A DNA stretch of 64,000 nucleotides from assembly GCA_040217155.1 (NCBI GenBank), contig JAVJNS010000018.1, positions 124,001 to 188,000 of the forward strand, read 5' to 3'. The translations under genes and the position numbers were made by a program. Positions 25,299 to 34,991 of the stretch are shown piece by piece. Below the pieces are notes generated by a model. The model saw nothing but the letters and a program-made list of their open reading frames with translations, did no database searches and had not been told where the DNA came from. The stretch's first letter is position 1; the number at the start of each line of letters is the position of its first letter. This DNA comes from Pelagibius sp040217155 (GTDB taxonomy: Bacteria; Pseudomonadota; Alphaproteobacteria; Kiloniellales; Kiloniellaceae).

Positions 25299-25667
25299 TC
25301 AGGTGCTGTACCACTGCATGCAAATGCGCGGACCCTGATGGGCCTTGTTGCCGGCCTTGGTTTGACGAATGGTCTTATTGATGAAAGTTTCCAATTCCCG
25401 GATGTGACGCTCCGGAACGCCGGCCCTGATCAGGGTATTGCGGGACTTGCGCGCGTTCTTGTCGTAGGTCGCGTAGTCTTTCTTTCCCAGGGCTTCGTAA
25501 GCCTTCACCATGCAATAATTCTGCTGATACCAGCGAGCCTCGTTGCGGGCCACGGCTGCCAGGGAGTTGGTCGCCGCGAAAACGGCGCCAGCGACTGCTA
25601 TGCAGGCTGCCAAGCGCAATCCGCCACCTGCGGACATAAAGGACCTTCCCATAAATTCTCTCCGCAT
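25299..25667 (-). CDS. Small secreted hypothetical protein
   Basis: The 122-residue protein has a basic N-terminus and a hydrophobic signal sequence (about 18-38, LAACIAVAGAVFAATNSLAA). The mature part is Lys/Arg/Tyr-rich (WYQQNYCMVKAYEALGKKDYATYDKNARK), with two Cys that could pair (YCMV and ICMQWYST at the end). The ATG at 25667 follows GAGGAAG at good spacing. A strong terminator follows. I do not recognise the family; its location is probably periplasmic. Confidence 0.72.
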   Translation of the reverse strand: MRREFMGRSFMSAGGGLRLAACIAVAGAVFAATNSLAAVARNEARWYQQNYCMVKAYEALGKKDYATYDKNARKSRNTLIRAGVPERHIRELETFINKTIRQTKAGNKAHQGPRICMQWYST

Positions 25668-25783
25668 CGTTCTTCCTCAGTGTACTGAGGCCCGCAATTC
25701 TTCCCGACCGGCATTTAGATTCTGTGAAGAATAGGGACAATGCCCCCCAAATCCCGAGTAGATTAACAAACTTTTCTGGATAC

Positions 25784-26107
25784 TCAAAGATGAAGAAAAC
25801 GCGGCTTTCCGGAGCGCGGTGTCAGAATCCGCGTCGTCGAACTCGCCGGTGGCTGCCAACTCAGTTCAATGCCGCGCTCTGCGAGAAACGCTTCGGCGGC
25901 CTGTCTAGCCTCGGCATGGGTGCGTGCGGTACCTTGGCCAAAGCGCACAGAAACCCGTTCACCCCGAATCTCCTTACTCGCCGGCGCGTCCTCGGTTTTC
26001 GGGTTCGCTTCGTAGGTCACCGTCCAGCGAAACAGCCGCTCGCCCCGTTCGTAGGTGAAGCTCGACGTTTCGCGCCAGGGTTCGATCAAGATATTGTGGT
26101 TCTTCAA
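25784..26107 (-). CDS. Hypothetical 107-residue protein
   Basis: The start is TTG at 26107, supported by a strong GGGAGGA ribosome site 5 nt upstream. The protein is soluble, with an N-terminal beta-rich part (FRWTVTYEANPKTE) and a helical part (HAEARQAAEAFLAERGIE), a pattern seen in small DUF proteins; I cannot name it. A basic C-terminal tail follows. It is divergent from lepA by 225 bp. Confidence 0.6.
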   Translation of the reverse strand: MKNHNILIEPWRETSSFTYERGERLFRWTVTYEANPKTEDAPASKEIRGERVSVRFGQGTARTHAEARQAAEAFLAERGIELSWQPPASSTTRILTPRSGKPRFLHL

Positions 26108-26332
26108 CAGGTCCTCCCATCACACAGGTGGCAAGGGCTAGCATAGCCCTTGGCCAGCGGTGTGTGACGACTTCGGGACAATTGGACCGGAGTCGGACAT
26201 TGCCGGGCCACGCCGCTGTCTGCCGAGGTCAGCGACGGGAAGCGTTGATTAGCACTGCGCCGCGCCCTATCTTCCAGCGCGCTCCGGGCACGTCGCCGGG
26301 CAACTCCATCTCAAGGCAGCTCGCGCACTAGC

Positions 26333-28135
26333 ATGACCGACCTTTCCCATATTCGTAACTTCGCGATCATCGCCCACATAGATCACGGCAAGTCGACCCT
26401 TGCCGACCGTCTGATTCAGCTCTGCGGGGGTCTCTCCGAGCGCGAGATGAAGGATCAGGTCCTCGATTCCATGGAATTGGAGCGCGAGCGCGGCATCACG
26501 ATCAAGGCCCAGACCGTGCGGCTCAACTACAAGGATGCCGACGGTGAGACCTACGAGCTGAACCTGATCGATACGCCGGGCCATGTGGATTTTTCATACG
26601 AAGTCAGCCGCTCTCTGGCGGCTTGTGAGGGCTCTTTGTTGCTGGTTGACGCCAGCCAGGGCGTGGAGGCCCAGACCCTGGCCAATGTCTATCTCGCCAT
26701 CGACAACAATCACGAGATCATTCCGGTCCTGAACAAGGTCGACCTGCCGGCGGCCGAGCCGGAAAGGGTGAAGGAGCAGATCGAAGAGGTCATCGGCATC
26801 GACGCCAGCGAGGCCCTGGAAATCTCAGCCAAGACCGGTAAGGGCGTCGCCGAGGTGCTGGCGGCCCTGGTCAAGCGCTTGCCGCCGCCAGACGGCGATG
26901 TTGCGGCGCCTTTGAAGGCTATGCTGGTGGACAGCTGGTATGACAGCTATCTGGGGGTTATTGCCTTGGTGCGGGTGATCGACGGCCGGCTGGCATCAGG
27001 CATGAAGATCCGCATGATGGGCACCGGTGCCACCCACGTGGTGGACAAGGTCGGCGCCTTTACGCCCAAGATGGTGACCCTGCCGGAACTTGGGCCCGGC
27101 GAACTGGGCTTTATCAACGCCTCGATCAAGTCGGTCGCCGATTGCAACGTCGGCGACACCATCACCGATGAGCGCCGCCCGGCCACGACTCCATTGCCCG
27201 GCTTCAAGCCCAGCGTGCCGGTCGTGTTCTGCGGCCTGTTTCCGGTCGATGCGGCTGACTATGAGGACCTGCGCGACTCCCTGGCCAAGCTGGCATTGAA
27301 CGACTCCTCCTTCCAATACGAGGCAGAGAGCAGCGCTGCCCTAGGCTTCGGTTTCCGCTGCGGTTTCCTCGGGCTGCTGCACCTGGAGATAGTGCAGGAG
27401 CGTCTGGAGCGCGAGTTCGACCTCGACCTCGTCACTACCGCGCCCTCCGTGGTTTATAAGATTGATATGACCAACGGCCAGATGATCGAGCTGCACAATC
27501 CGGCCGACATGCCCGACGTGGTCAAGATCGACCGTATTGAGGAGCCCTGGATCAGAGCCACCATCCTGGTTCCCGACGAATATCTCGGCCCGATTCTCAA
27601 GCTCTGCGAAGACCGCCGCGGCGAGCAGATCGACCTGACCTACGCCGGCTCCCGCGCCATGTTAATTTACCGCTTGCCGCTGAACGAGGTGGTCTTCGAT
27701 TTCTATGATCGCCTGAAGTCGGTGTCGCGCGGCTATGCCAGCTTCGACTACCAGATCGAAGAATATCGCGAGAGCGAGTTGGTGAAGGTCTCCATCCTGG
27801 TGAACCAGGAGCCGGTCGATTCCCTGGCGATCATCGTGCACCGCGGTCAGTCGGAGGCGCGCGGGCGGGTACTTTGCGAGCGTCTAAAGGGATTGATCCC
27901 GCGCCAGCTCTTCAAGATCGCCATTCAGGCCGCCATCGGCGGCAAGGTTATTGCCCGCGAGACCATCTCGGCTCTGCGCAAAGACGTGACCGCCAAGTGT
28001 TACGGCGGCGACATCACGCGCAAGCGCAAGCTGTTGGAAAAGCAGAAAGCCGGCAAGAAGCGCATGCGACAGGTCGGCAATGTGGAGATCCCGCAGTCGG
28101 CTTTCCTGGCGGCCCTTAAAATGAGCGACGATTGA
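26333..28135 (+). CDS. lepA: Elongation factor 4 (LepA), ribosomal GTPase
   Basis: LepA is a translational GTPase that back-translocates ribosomes or aids 30S biogenesis and translation under stress. The 600 residues show the G1 motif AHIDHGKST, G2 RGITIKAQT, G3 DTPGHVDF and G4 NKVD, followed by EF-G-like domains and the LepA-specific C-terminal domain (KCYGGDITRKRKLLEKQKAGKKRM). Length and order are standard. It is convergent with a small membrane-protein gene 18 nt away. Confidence 0.97.
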   Translation: MTDLSHIRNFAIIAHIDHGKSTLADRLIQLCGGLSEREMKDQVLDSMELERERGITIKAQTVRLNYKDADGETYELNLIDTPGHVDFSYEVSRSLAACEGSLLLVDASQGVEAQTLANVYLAIDNNHEIIPVLNKVDLPAAEPERVKEQIEEVIGIDASEALEISAKTGKGVAEVLAALVKRLPPPDGDVAAPLKAMLVDSWYDSYLGVIALVRVIDGRLASGMKIRMMGTGATHVVDKVGAFTPKMVTLPELGPGELGFINASIKSVADCNVGDTITDERRPATTPLPGFKPSVPVVFCGLFPVDAADYEDLRDSLAKLALNDSSFQYEAESSAALGFGFRCGFLGLLHLEIVQERLEREFDLDLVTTAPSVVYKIDMTNGQMIELHNPADMPDVVKIDRIEEPWIRATILVPDEYLGPILKLCEDRRGEQIDLTYAGSRAMLIYRLPLNEVVFDFYDRLKSVSRGYASFDYQIEEYRESELVKVSILVNQEPVDSLAIIVHRGQSEARGRVLCERLKGLIPRQLFKIAIQAAIGGKVIARETISALRKDVTAKCYGGDITRKRKLLEKQKAGKKRMRQVGNVEIPQSAFLAALKMSDD

Positions 28136-28153
28136 ACATCGAAGATCGCTGAA

Positions 28154-28495
28154 TTAGCGCCTGCCGGTGAAACGGCGCGTTGTCTTCGTACCGCCACCCC
28201 AGCGCCGGAACAGCAGGACCAGCAGCACCCCGGGCGCAACGAAAATCGCCATGGCCGGCCACAGCAGCAGCGGTGCAAAAACGTTGTCCCAGAGATCGAC
28301 GGAGACTCCGCGCTCAATGCCGGCCTGCAGTGTGTTCAGGCTGGCAGTGCCAAGCGCCTGATCGATCTCGAACCAACGCTGGCCGAGTACGGCGAAGCCC
28401 CAATCTCCGTTGCTGAGCCACGAAACGCCATCCCAGCCGAGGAGAACCAGGGCGCAGAACAGAAAAAACCAGCCAAGAATACGGCCAACGATCAT
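28154..28495 (-). CDS. Small membrane protein of unknown function
   Basis: A 113-residue protein from the ATG at 28495, which has AAGGGGG just upstream; a start at 28519 is less likely. It has two hydrophobic helices (about 3-23, VGRILGWFFLFCALVLLGW, and about 75-97, LLLWPAMAIFVAPGVLLVLLF) and a basic, Arg/Thr-rich tail (RRWGGGTKTTRRFTGRR). I do not recognise it beyond a likely two-pass inner-membrane protein. Confidence 0.68.
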   Translation of the reverse strand: MIVGRILGWFFLFCALVLLGWDGVSWLSNGDWGFAVLGQRWFEIDQALGTASLNTLQAGIERGVSVDLWDNVFAPLLLWPAMAIFVAPGVLLVLLFRRWGGGTKTTRRFTGRR

Positions 28496-28783
28496 CAGGT
28501 CCCCCTTCTGCCGCCTCATTCACCGCCCGATGATTCCGGCGCCAAGCTTAATTGACGGTCTGGAAGGACGGGATAGTAGCAGCCGTCAGTGGCCTGGGCC
28601 AACCTCCGGGCGAACGGGGGCAACAAGAACTCCCAAAGGCCCCGTCCATGGCCGGGCCGAAGGCGTTGCATCCGCCTGCAGGCTCGGCTAGTTTCGCGCC
28701 GCGTCCCTGCCGAGCGGGCCCGGTTCACTTTTGTGAAACCCGGCTCCGGTATGGCCGGTTGGTCAGGCAGGCAATTCGCTTGA

Positions 28784-28873
28784 GGAGAGGTGGCCGAGTG
28801 GCTTAAGGCGCACGCCTGGAACGCGTGTGGACGGGAAACCGTCTCGTGGGTTCGAATCCCACCCTCTCCGCCA
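28784..28873 (+). tRNA. tRNA-Ser (anticodon GGA)
   Basis: This is a 90-nt class II tRNA with a long variable arm. The 7-bp acceptor stem GGAGAGG/CCTCTCC, D-arm, anticodon stem CACGC/GCGTG with GGA at 28818-28820, T-loop GGTTCGAATCC and an encoded CCA end are all visible. It reads the serine codons UCC/UCU. Confidence 0.97.
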
Positions 28874-29151
28874 CCAAGTCTTCGCGTTCGCCGTATTTAG
28901 GGTTCGACTTCCGATCGATCCCGTGACGCGCGGCTGTCTTCGGACCTTCAAGTCCGGTGCCGTCTTGAGCCGGACCGGGAGGCCAAGGTTTCTGTGGGTC
29001 CGTGGCGGTTTCGGCCCCAGGTATTTCCTAGGGCCTTGGTGCCGGAGAGCCACTTGAATCCCAGCCGGCTCTCGGTGCAGAGCGCTTGCCCAGCAGTCGG
29101 GCGCGGCTTAATTTTCCTGATGCTGCAACTCATAAAGGCTGGACGTTTCTC

Positions 29152-30387
29152 ATGACATTGCGCAATGGTCGCGAATTTCTGGCGATTCCCGGCCCCACCA
29201 CGGTGCCCGACGCGGTGCTGAACGCCATGCATCGCCCAGCCGTTGAGATTTATTCCGGCAGCTTGTTGGACGTTACTGCAAGTTGCCTGGAGGATCTGAG
29301 GCGGATTTTCCGCACCCAGGGTCAAAGCTACATCTATGCTGCCAATGGCCACGGGGCCTGGGAAGCGGCGCTCACCAACACGCTTTCGCGCGGTGACAAG
29401 GTCTTGGTGCTGGGCACCGGCCTTTTTGCGCCGGCCTGGGGCGAGATGGCGGCTTTCTTGGGGATCGAGGTCGAGGTGCTGCCCTGCGGCTATTGCCATG
29501 CCGTCGACCCGGCAGCACTGGAAACCCGACTGCGCGCCGACGGTGCGGAGGATATCAAGGCGATCCTGGTGGTGCAGGTGGATACCGCGTCCAGTGTGGT
29601 CAATGATGTCGCGGCAATCCGCCAGGCCATCGACGCGGCGGGGCATGGCGCCCTGTATATGGTCGATGCTATCGCCTCCCTGGCGACTATGCCCTTCGCG
29701 ATGGACGACTGGGGCATCGACGTTGCCATCACCGGATCCCAGAAGGGGCTGATGACGCCGCCGGGCCTCGGCTTCGTGGCGGCTGGGCCGCGGGCCCGGG
29801 CGGCACACCAAGAGGCCGGCCTGCGCACGGGATATTGGGACTGGACGAAACGCGACGGCGTGCTGCACTACCAGAAATACTGCGGCACCCCGCCGGAGCA
29901 TCTGCTCTTCGGGCTGCGCCGGGCCCTCGACATGATCTTCGAAGAAGGTCTCGAGGCTGTCTTCGAGCGTCACCGTCTGCTCGCCGAATCGACCCGCCGC
30001 GCCGTTGCGGTCTGGGCCGAGGGCGGCGTGATCGACTTCAACGTGGCCGAGCCCGCTGCCCGTGCCAATTCGGTCACCACTGTGTTGACCGGCGATACCG
30101 ATCCAGAGTTGATCCGCGCCTACTGCGACCGGATCTGCGGCGTGGTGCTGGGCGGCGGTATCGGCGAATTGACCGGCAAGGCGGTGCGCATCGCCCACAT
30201 GGGCCACGTCAACGCACCGATGTTGCTGGGCACCCTTGGCGTAGTGGAGACGGCACTCGGCGGCCTTGGCATCGCGCACGGCAGGGGCGGGGTGCAGGCA
30301 GCCATTGATTTTCTCGCCCAGGCGGTGGACGCGCCGGCCAGCCAGCCGAAGGTGGATCAGCTCCTCCGCGCGGCCACGGGCGCGTGA
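29152..30387 (+). CDS. PLP-dependent class V aminotransferase (serine/alanine-glyoxylate type)
   Basis: The 411-residue fold-type I PLP enzyme has the alanine- or serine-glyoxylate aminotransferase pattern: PGPTTVPDAVL near the start, VDAIASLATMPF (Asp holding PLP), ITGSQKGLMTPPGLGF with the Schiff-base Lys, and RIAHMGHVNAPM near the end. It probably moves amino groups between serine or alanine and glyoxylate/hydroxypyruvate. The ATG at 29152 was chosen; the frame upstream is not conserved-looking. Confidence 0.87.
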   Translation: MTLRNGREFLAIPGPTTVPDAVLNAMHRPAVEIYSGSLLDVTASCLEDLRRIFRTQGQSYIYAANGHGAWEAALTNTLSRGDKVLVLGTGLFAPAWGEMAAFLGIEVEVLPCGYCHAVDPAALETRLRADGAEDIKAILVVQVDTASSVVNDVAAIRQAIDAAGHGALYMVDAIASLATMPFAMDDWGIDVAITGSQKGLMTPPGLGFVAAGPRARAAHQEAGLRTGYWDWTKRDGVLHYQKYCGTPPEHLLFGLRRALDMIFEEGLEAVFERHRLLAESTRRAVAVWAEGGVIDFNVAEPAARANSVTTVLTGDTDPELIRAYCDRICGVVLGGGIGELTGKAVRIAHMGHVNAPMLLGTLGVVETALGGLGIAHGRGGVQAAIDFLAQAVDAPASQPKVDQLLRAATGA

Positions 30388-30400
30388 TCTCCGGCGACAG

Positions 30401-31540
30401 TCAAGACCTACCGCCGCTCTGCCTGAATTCGAGGACGCGTTCTTCTGTCCACTCCACCGTCCCCGTCAACAGCGCCAACAGGTCGCCCTGCCGGGCGAGA
30501 TTGAGGCCGCGATCGACCGCCGCCGTATCTAGGTCGACGATTTCTATATTCTCTGGCGCCACACCCTGCTTGATCAGGGCGGCGGTGAGCCGCTGAGGGA
30601 CCTGGTCAAGCGGAAAGTTTCTGAGGACTTCGCTGAGCTGCATCAGTTTTTCACGGCGTGAGCAGATGAAGAAATCGAAATGGCCGGCGATGATCTTCGC
30701 CACCTTGTCGATATGATCGCCGTGTCGGTAACCGACCCCGGAACGGACGCAGATCCGGCGACCATTTACGTCGATGTGGCGCCATCGACCTGGGTGGCAA
30801 CCTGGTGAGGGCGCCGCCCTAGCGAAGATATCAATCTCGCAGATAGCCTCGCCGACTTCTCGGTAGGATTGGGCGATGTCTGCCGCGATTGCAGCGCCCT
30901 GGCTTGTGGCGACAATTTGCCGGGGCAGAGGTAGATGCATCCGCGCCAGAAGCTGTACGGTTGGCGTCTTGTCACTCTGAATCCATGTGCCGATTGCAGA
31001 GGTGCGATCGGTTACCGATTCACGGATGCGCCGCAGATGGCGGCCTTGGCCCAGTTGGACCCTGCGCCTGGCCCGATCGAGCACGAAGCAGGGAATGCCG
31101 CGGCGCTGGGCCTCATCGACAAGGGCAAGAGTTGTCTGATCGAGTGCCATAGCCGACGCGCGGCGCAGAAAGTTGTCGCGTGCCTTGGTCGGATTGAAGT
31201 GTGGTGAAAGGTCGTTTGCGGGGCGCCGGTCCGCTGGCAGCAGAGACAGGACGTTATAGACTGCAACCTTTCCCGCCAGCAGGCCGATATCGGGATCGTC
31301 GTAGCCGAAAAATACGTGGTGTACCTCGCCCTCAGTATCCGAGCGTGAGCCCGCGGTCTTCAGGTCGCCGCCGTGCAGCCGCTGCAGTTCGGCGGCGACG
31401 TGGGCGACAACGGTACTGAGCGGCGGCGTCAGGCGGGGTTCAAGTTTTCCGGTGCAGGGCCGGCTTGGGCCGTCCGGCCTGTTCGGCGAAGAAGGCCAGT
31501 GCCGAAGCGACAAGACAATAGACCGCACAGGCCAGGGCAA
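30401..31540 (-). pseudogene. Decayed cyanophycin synthetase (CphA) relic with internal deletion
   Basis: The frame matches pieces of CphA in order. The first is a part of its N-terminal region (VVAHVAAELQRLHGGD, EVHHVFFGYDDPDIG), followed by the start of the ATP-grasp domain (RRRVQLGQGRHLRRIRESVTDRTS with SDKTPTVQLL). It then jumps to the end of the ATP-grasp domain (VGEAICEIDIFARAAPSPGCHPG) and directly to the tail of the Mur-ligase C-domain (DHIDKVAKIIAGHFDFF, LARQGDLLALL). The ATP-grasp core, the Mur P-loop and the first about 90 residues are absent; CphA is about 870 aa. No ordinary start codon precedes the homology; the listed TTG lies inside the MFS gene. It is probably non-functional, though a novel short protein is not excluded. 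Confidence 0.7.
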
Positions 31541-32669
31541 TGCCCTCGATCGGGATGCCCCGGTCGATAAGCAGACCCATTATCGCCGGGGCAAGGCCGG
31601 AGGAGAACACCATCGCCGACTGGCCGAAGGCGCGGATGGCGCCGAGGTGGGTGATGCCGTAGAGCTCCGGCCACAGCGCGCCCAGCAGCACCGTGGCAAT
31701 CCCGGTGTTGATGCCGAGCAACGCCATGAAGGCCGGCGCCGCCAGTGGCGCGTCGCTGGCGGCCAGAATGAGGCAGGCCACAGCAAGCGGTGCCAGGAAC
31801 AGCGGCACCAGGCGGCGCGCCGAGAAGCGGTCGACCAGCTGTCCGGCGACGATGAGCGCACCCAGCGCGCAGGCGGCGAAGAGGACGAATCCTCCCGCGA
31901 GCAGCGATAGCGGCCAGCCTTTGGTCTCGGCCAGGTGGACCTGATGGAAGATCAGGCCGGTGAAGATGAAGGAGGGTGCGAGTAATGCCGGCAGGCGCAG
32001 CCAGAGTCCTGGGTCGCGTAGCGCCGCGCCAAGCGCCCGGTCGCCACCGTTCGCCGGATCAAGGCGACGTGTCTGGAAGGCCCGATCTCTTTCGCTTTGG
32101 CCCTTCAGGAGCAGGAAGATCAGCGGCGCCAGCACCAGCAGCGCCAGACCGGAGGCGGTCCAGATCTGTGTCCAGGCGGCCAGGGCCAGGGCCGTAACCA
32201 CGGCGGTCGGGAATATGGCCTCGCCCAGCGTATGGCCCAAAGCGGCGATGCTGACCGCGCGGCCACGCGCGGTCTCGAAGTAGCGGCCCATGGCAACGAT
32301 GGCGCTGTGCGTGGCCAGGCCCTGACCGAAGAGTCTCAGTCCGAACAGAATCACGACCAGACCAAGCGATCCGCTTACCATACCCATTGCCAGACACATG
32401 GCGGCCAGGCCGACCAGAACCGCGGCGGAGAACAAAGCCAGCGGTACGCGGTCGATGAGTCGCCCGACCCAAAGCAGTGTCGCCGCCGAACTCAGAGTAC
32501 CGATGGAATAGAGGCTGCCGAAGTCGCCGTCGCTCAACAGAAAAGTGCTACGGATCTCGCCGGAGAACAGCGAGATGAAGTAGGTCTGCCCGAAACTGGA
32601 GCAGAAGGTCATGAGCATGCCGAAGGTCAGCAGGCGCCCGTTTGCCCGCAGGAAAGAGAGCGAAAGCAT
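31440..32669 (-). CDS. MFS transporter
   Basis: The 409-residue major facilitator has about 12 membrane helices, a central cytoplasmic loop (GQSERDRAFQTRRLDPANGG) and the usual motif-A-like VGRLIDR after helix 2. The substrate is unknown. The CphA relic abuts its 3' end on the same strand. Confidence 0.85.
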   Translation of the reverse strand: MLSLSFLRANGRLLTFGMLMTFCSSFGQTYFISLFSGEIRSTFLLSDGDFGSLYSIGTLSSAATLLWVGRLIDRVPLALFSAAVLVGLAAMCLAMGMVSGSLGLVVILFGLRLFGQGLATHSAIVAMGRYFETARGRAVSIAALGHTLGEAIFPTAVVTALALAAWTQIWTASGLALLVLAPLIFLLLKGQSERDRAFQTRRLDPANGGDRALGAALRDPGLWLRLPALLAPSFIFTGLIFHQVHLAETKGWPLSLLAGGFVLFAACALGALIVAGQLVDRFSARRLVPLFLAPLAVACLILAASDAPLAAPAFMALLGINTGIATVLLGALWPELYGITHLGAIRAFGQSAMVFSSGLAPAIMGLLIDRGIPIEGIALACAVYCLVASALAFFAEQAGRPKPALHRKT

Positions 32670-32872
32670 GCCTCCTTCTACGCCTCGTGGGCGCTTTGGG
32701 GAAGCGGCAGATGAGGGGGTATGCCGCGATTGCAGGACATATCGCGGGCGGCCGCCCGGCCTTATAGTGCACCGGTTGTCCCGCCAGAACGACGGGCGTG
32801 ACTTGGCGCTGCGCCGCGGCGGTCTAGTTACCTTAGGGGTCCAAAACCAGGCATTGGAACGAGGGGGTGATC

Positions 32873-33682
32873 ATGTACCAGTATCTTCGTTGGTTCTTTG
32901 TTATCTGCTGTGCCTTGCTGGCCCTGAGCCATCCTGCGGCCGCGCAGAACCAGATGCCGAGCCAGAACCGCAGCGGCGAGCCGGTCGACCTGGAACTGGT
33001 GCTCCTGGCTGACGCCAGCGGCTCCATCGACGACCGTGAGATCTTCTTCCAGCGCCAGGGCTATGCCGATGCCATCAGCGATCCCGACGTGCTGGCTGCC
33101 ATCTCCCTGGGCCACGACCGCAAGATCGCCGTCACCTACGTCGAGTGGGGCAATCTCAACTCGCAGGAAGTGGTGGTGCCCTGGACCATCATCGACGGCA
33201 AGGCTTCGGCCGCCGCCTTTGCCGAGAAGCTGTTGTCGACACCGCGTCTCGCCTTCGGGCGCAACGCCATTGGCCAAGCCATCACCTTTGCCCACCTGCT
33301 GATCGAGAGCAATAATATCAATGGCTTCCGCCGGGTAATCGACCTGTCCGGCGATTCCGCCAACAACTGGGGTGGCATCCCCATCGAGGTGGCGCGCCAG
33401 GCCGCCATCTCCGCCGACATCGTCATCAACGGCCTCGCCATTCTCTGCCGCGACTGCAGCGGGCGCCCCGGCTACTACGACCTGGAGGAGGCCTATCGCC
33501 GCGACATCATCGGCGGGCCCGCCGCCTTCGTGGTGACGGCCGACGAGAACCAGAGCTTCGCTACGGCGGTGCGCAAGAAACTGCTGCTGGAGATTGCCGC
33601 CGTCCCCGACGAGGAAACCTTTCGCCGGCGCCTCGCGCTCGCTGGAACACAAGCTGCCGCGCCGAGCCGCATGATCGACTAG
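32873..33682 (+). CDS. DUF1194 domain protein (VWA-like, exported)
   Basis: The protein has an N-terminal hydrophobic signal sequence (about 5-24) ending in AAAQN, then a von Willebrand factor A-like DUF1194 domain with the MIDAS-type motif LLADASGSIDDREI and DLSGDSANNWGG. The ATG at 32873 with GAGGGG upstream was preferred to the GTG at 32867, which sits too close to it. DUF1194 proteins are common in alphaproteobacteria and of unknown function, probably periplasmic. Confidence 0.86.
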   Translation: MYQYLRWFFVICCALLALSHPAAAQNQMPSQNRSGEPVDLELVLLADASGSIDDREIFFQRQGYADAISDPDVLAAISLGHDRKIAVTYVEWGNLNSQEVVVPWTIIDGKASAAAFAEKLLSTPRLAFGRNAIGQAITFAHLLIESNNINGFRRVIDLSGDSANNWGGIPIEVARQAAISADIVINGLAILCRDCSGRPGYYDLEEAYRRDIIGGPAAFVVTADENQSFATAVRKKLLLEIAAVPDEETFRRRLALAGTQAAAPSRMID

Positions 33683-33728
33683 CTCGTCTCCCAGTGCTCT
33701 GAGGCGCAATCCGCGGGGGGCGGACCAG

Positions 33729-34826
33729 CTACGGTGTCAGCGGCACGCGGACTCCGTGGGCGGCGATCATGCGGTCGATCTCCGCCAGGGCGAAGGCGGC
33801 CAGGCCTTCCTGACCGGCGCGCGCAGCGGGGCTATCTTCAAGCGGGTCGCCGATCACCAGGATATTCTCGTCATTCAGGCGGTTGGCCGGATCGGTGTAG
33901 TTGAAGCTGCCGGCTATGATCACCTCGCCGTCGATCACCATCAGCTTGTGATGCAGCTTGCCGAGGCCGTTCTTGCGCGAGGCGAGCCATGCCTCGCCGC
34001 CGGAGTCCGCCACCAGGCGGGTCGCCGCCCAGTCGCGATTGCCCTGACCGGCGTCGAAGATGCCGCGGATCTTGACGCCGCTTTTCGCCATGGCCACCAA
34101 GGCGTCGTCGATGCCGGAGGACTGGGAGAAGGTGAAAATGGCGAAGTCGATCCGCCGTTTCGCCTTTAGGATCTGCTTCATGATTTCCATCTCCGGTCCA
34201 TGGTCCGGGGCGAAGAGGGCACGCACGCTGACGCCGGCGACGGAATTGTTGCGCGGCGAGGGGTCATGACGGTTGCGCACCTTGCCGAAAGTGCCCAGCC
34301 AGATCTCCTCGAACTCCAGGTCATACTCGTTGCAGACCCGCTGGTCGTGCGCCACGACCAGGTGGTTGAGGTTCTTCTTGCTGCCGTGGCTGCCGGTGCC
34401 GGTGGGGGTGAAGTTGGTCGATCCGGTCAGCAGCGCGCGGCGCGGCCGGCCGCTGTCGCGGATGATGAACTTCTGGTGAAAGATGTGCGGATTGTAGTCG
34501 GCGCGGGCGTCGATGTCGGCGCGCAGCATTGCGGCGAAGAGGTTGCGGTTTTCCTCGTCCTCGCCGCCGACGGCGAAGGGATCGGCCGGCGGCTTGCCGG
34601 CACGCAGGTAGTCCTGCTCCAGCACCAGACGGAGGCGCAGGCCGCGCTGGCGTGCGCGGACCAGGGCCTCGGTGATCGGGCGCGACTCGATCTCCTGCAC
34701 CGCGACGTCCAGGGTGAAGCGGGCCTGGTCGATGAAGCCGACGATGACCCGCTCCAGGTCGTCGGGAGCCCCCAGACTGGCCGGCCCCATGTGAAGTTCC
34801 AGGCGATCGTTCAAGATGAATGGCAT
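33729..34826 (-). CDS. Phospholipase D-like domain protein
   Basis: The 365-residue PLD-superfamily protein has two HKD motifs: HQKFIIRDSGRPRRALLTGS (first) and HHKLMVIDGEVIIAGSFN (second). No signal peptide is present, so it is probably cytosolic. The start is ATG at 34826 (MPFILNDRLELHMG); the longer frame to 34943 has a non-conserved Arg-rich N-terminus. Substrate could be a phosphodiester lipid or nucleic acid; the family does not decide. Confidence 0.85.
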   Translation of the reverse strand: MPFILNDRLELHMGPASLGAPDDLERVIVGFIDQARFTLDVAVQEIESRPITEALVRARQRGLRLRLVLEQDYLRAGKPPADPFAVGGEDEENRNLFAAMLRADIDARADYNPHIFHQKFIIRDSGRPRRALLTGSTNFTPTGTGSHGSKKNLNHLVVAHDQRVCNEYDLEFEEIWLGTFGKVRNRHDPSPRNNSVAGVSVRALFAPDHGPEMEIMKQILKAKRRIDFAIFTFSQSSGIDDALVAMAKSGVKIRGIFDAGQGNRDWAATRLVADSGGEAWLASRKNGLGKLHHKLMVIDGEVIIAGSFNYTDPANRLNDENILVIGDPLEDSPAARAGQEGLAAFALAEIDRMIAAHGVRVPLTP

Positions 34827-34991
34827 GGCCTTCCCCTTCCGTGCAGCCCGATACCACCTCCATGTTAGCGCAGTGCGGCGTGCCGCGCCTGGCGATCTTG
34901 AATGCGCAAAGGGGGTGCACCTCGAGGGCATGAATGCTAGCATACCGCGCGATGGGATGTCCGGCGGTGGCCTGCGGGAACAGGCAAATCA

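Noticed and set aside
28763..29053. Minus-strand ORF of 96 codons containing GWDSNPRDGFPSTRVPG
   Set aside because: It is the antisense translation of the tRNA-Ser gene, a well-known false ORF; the tRNA fully explains the sequence.
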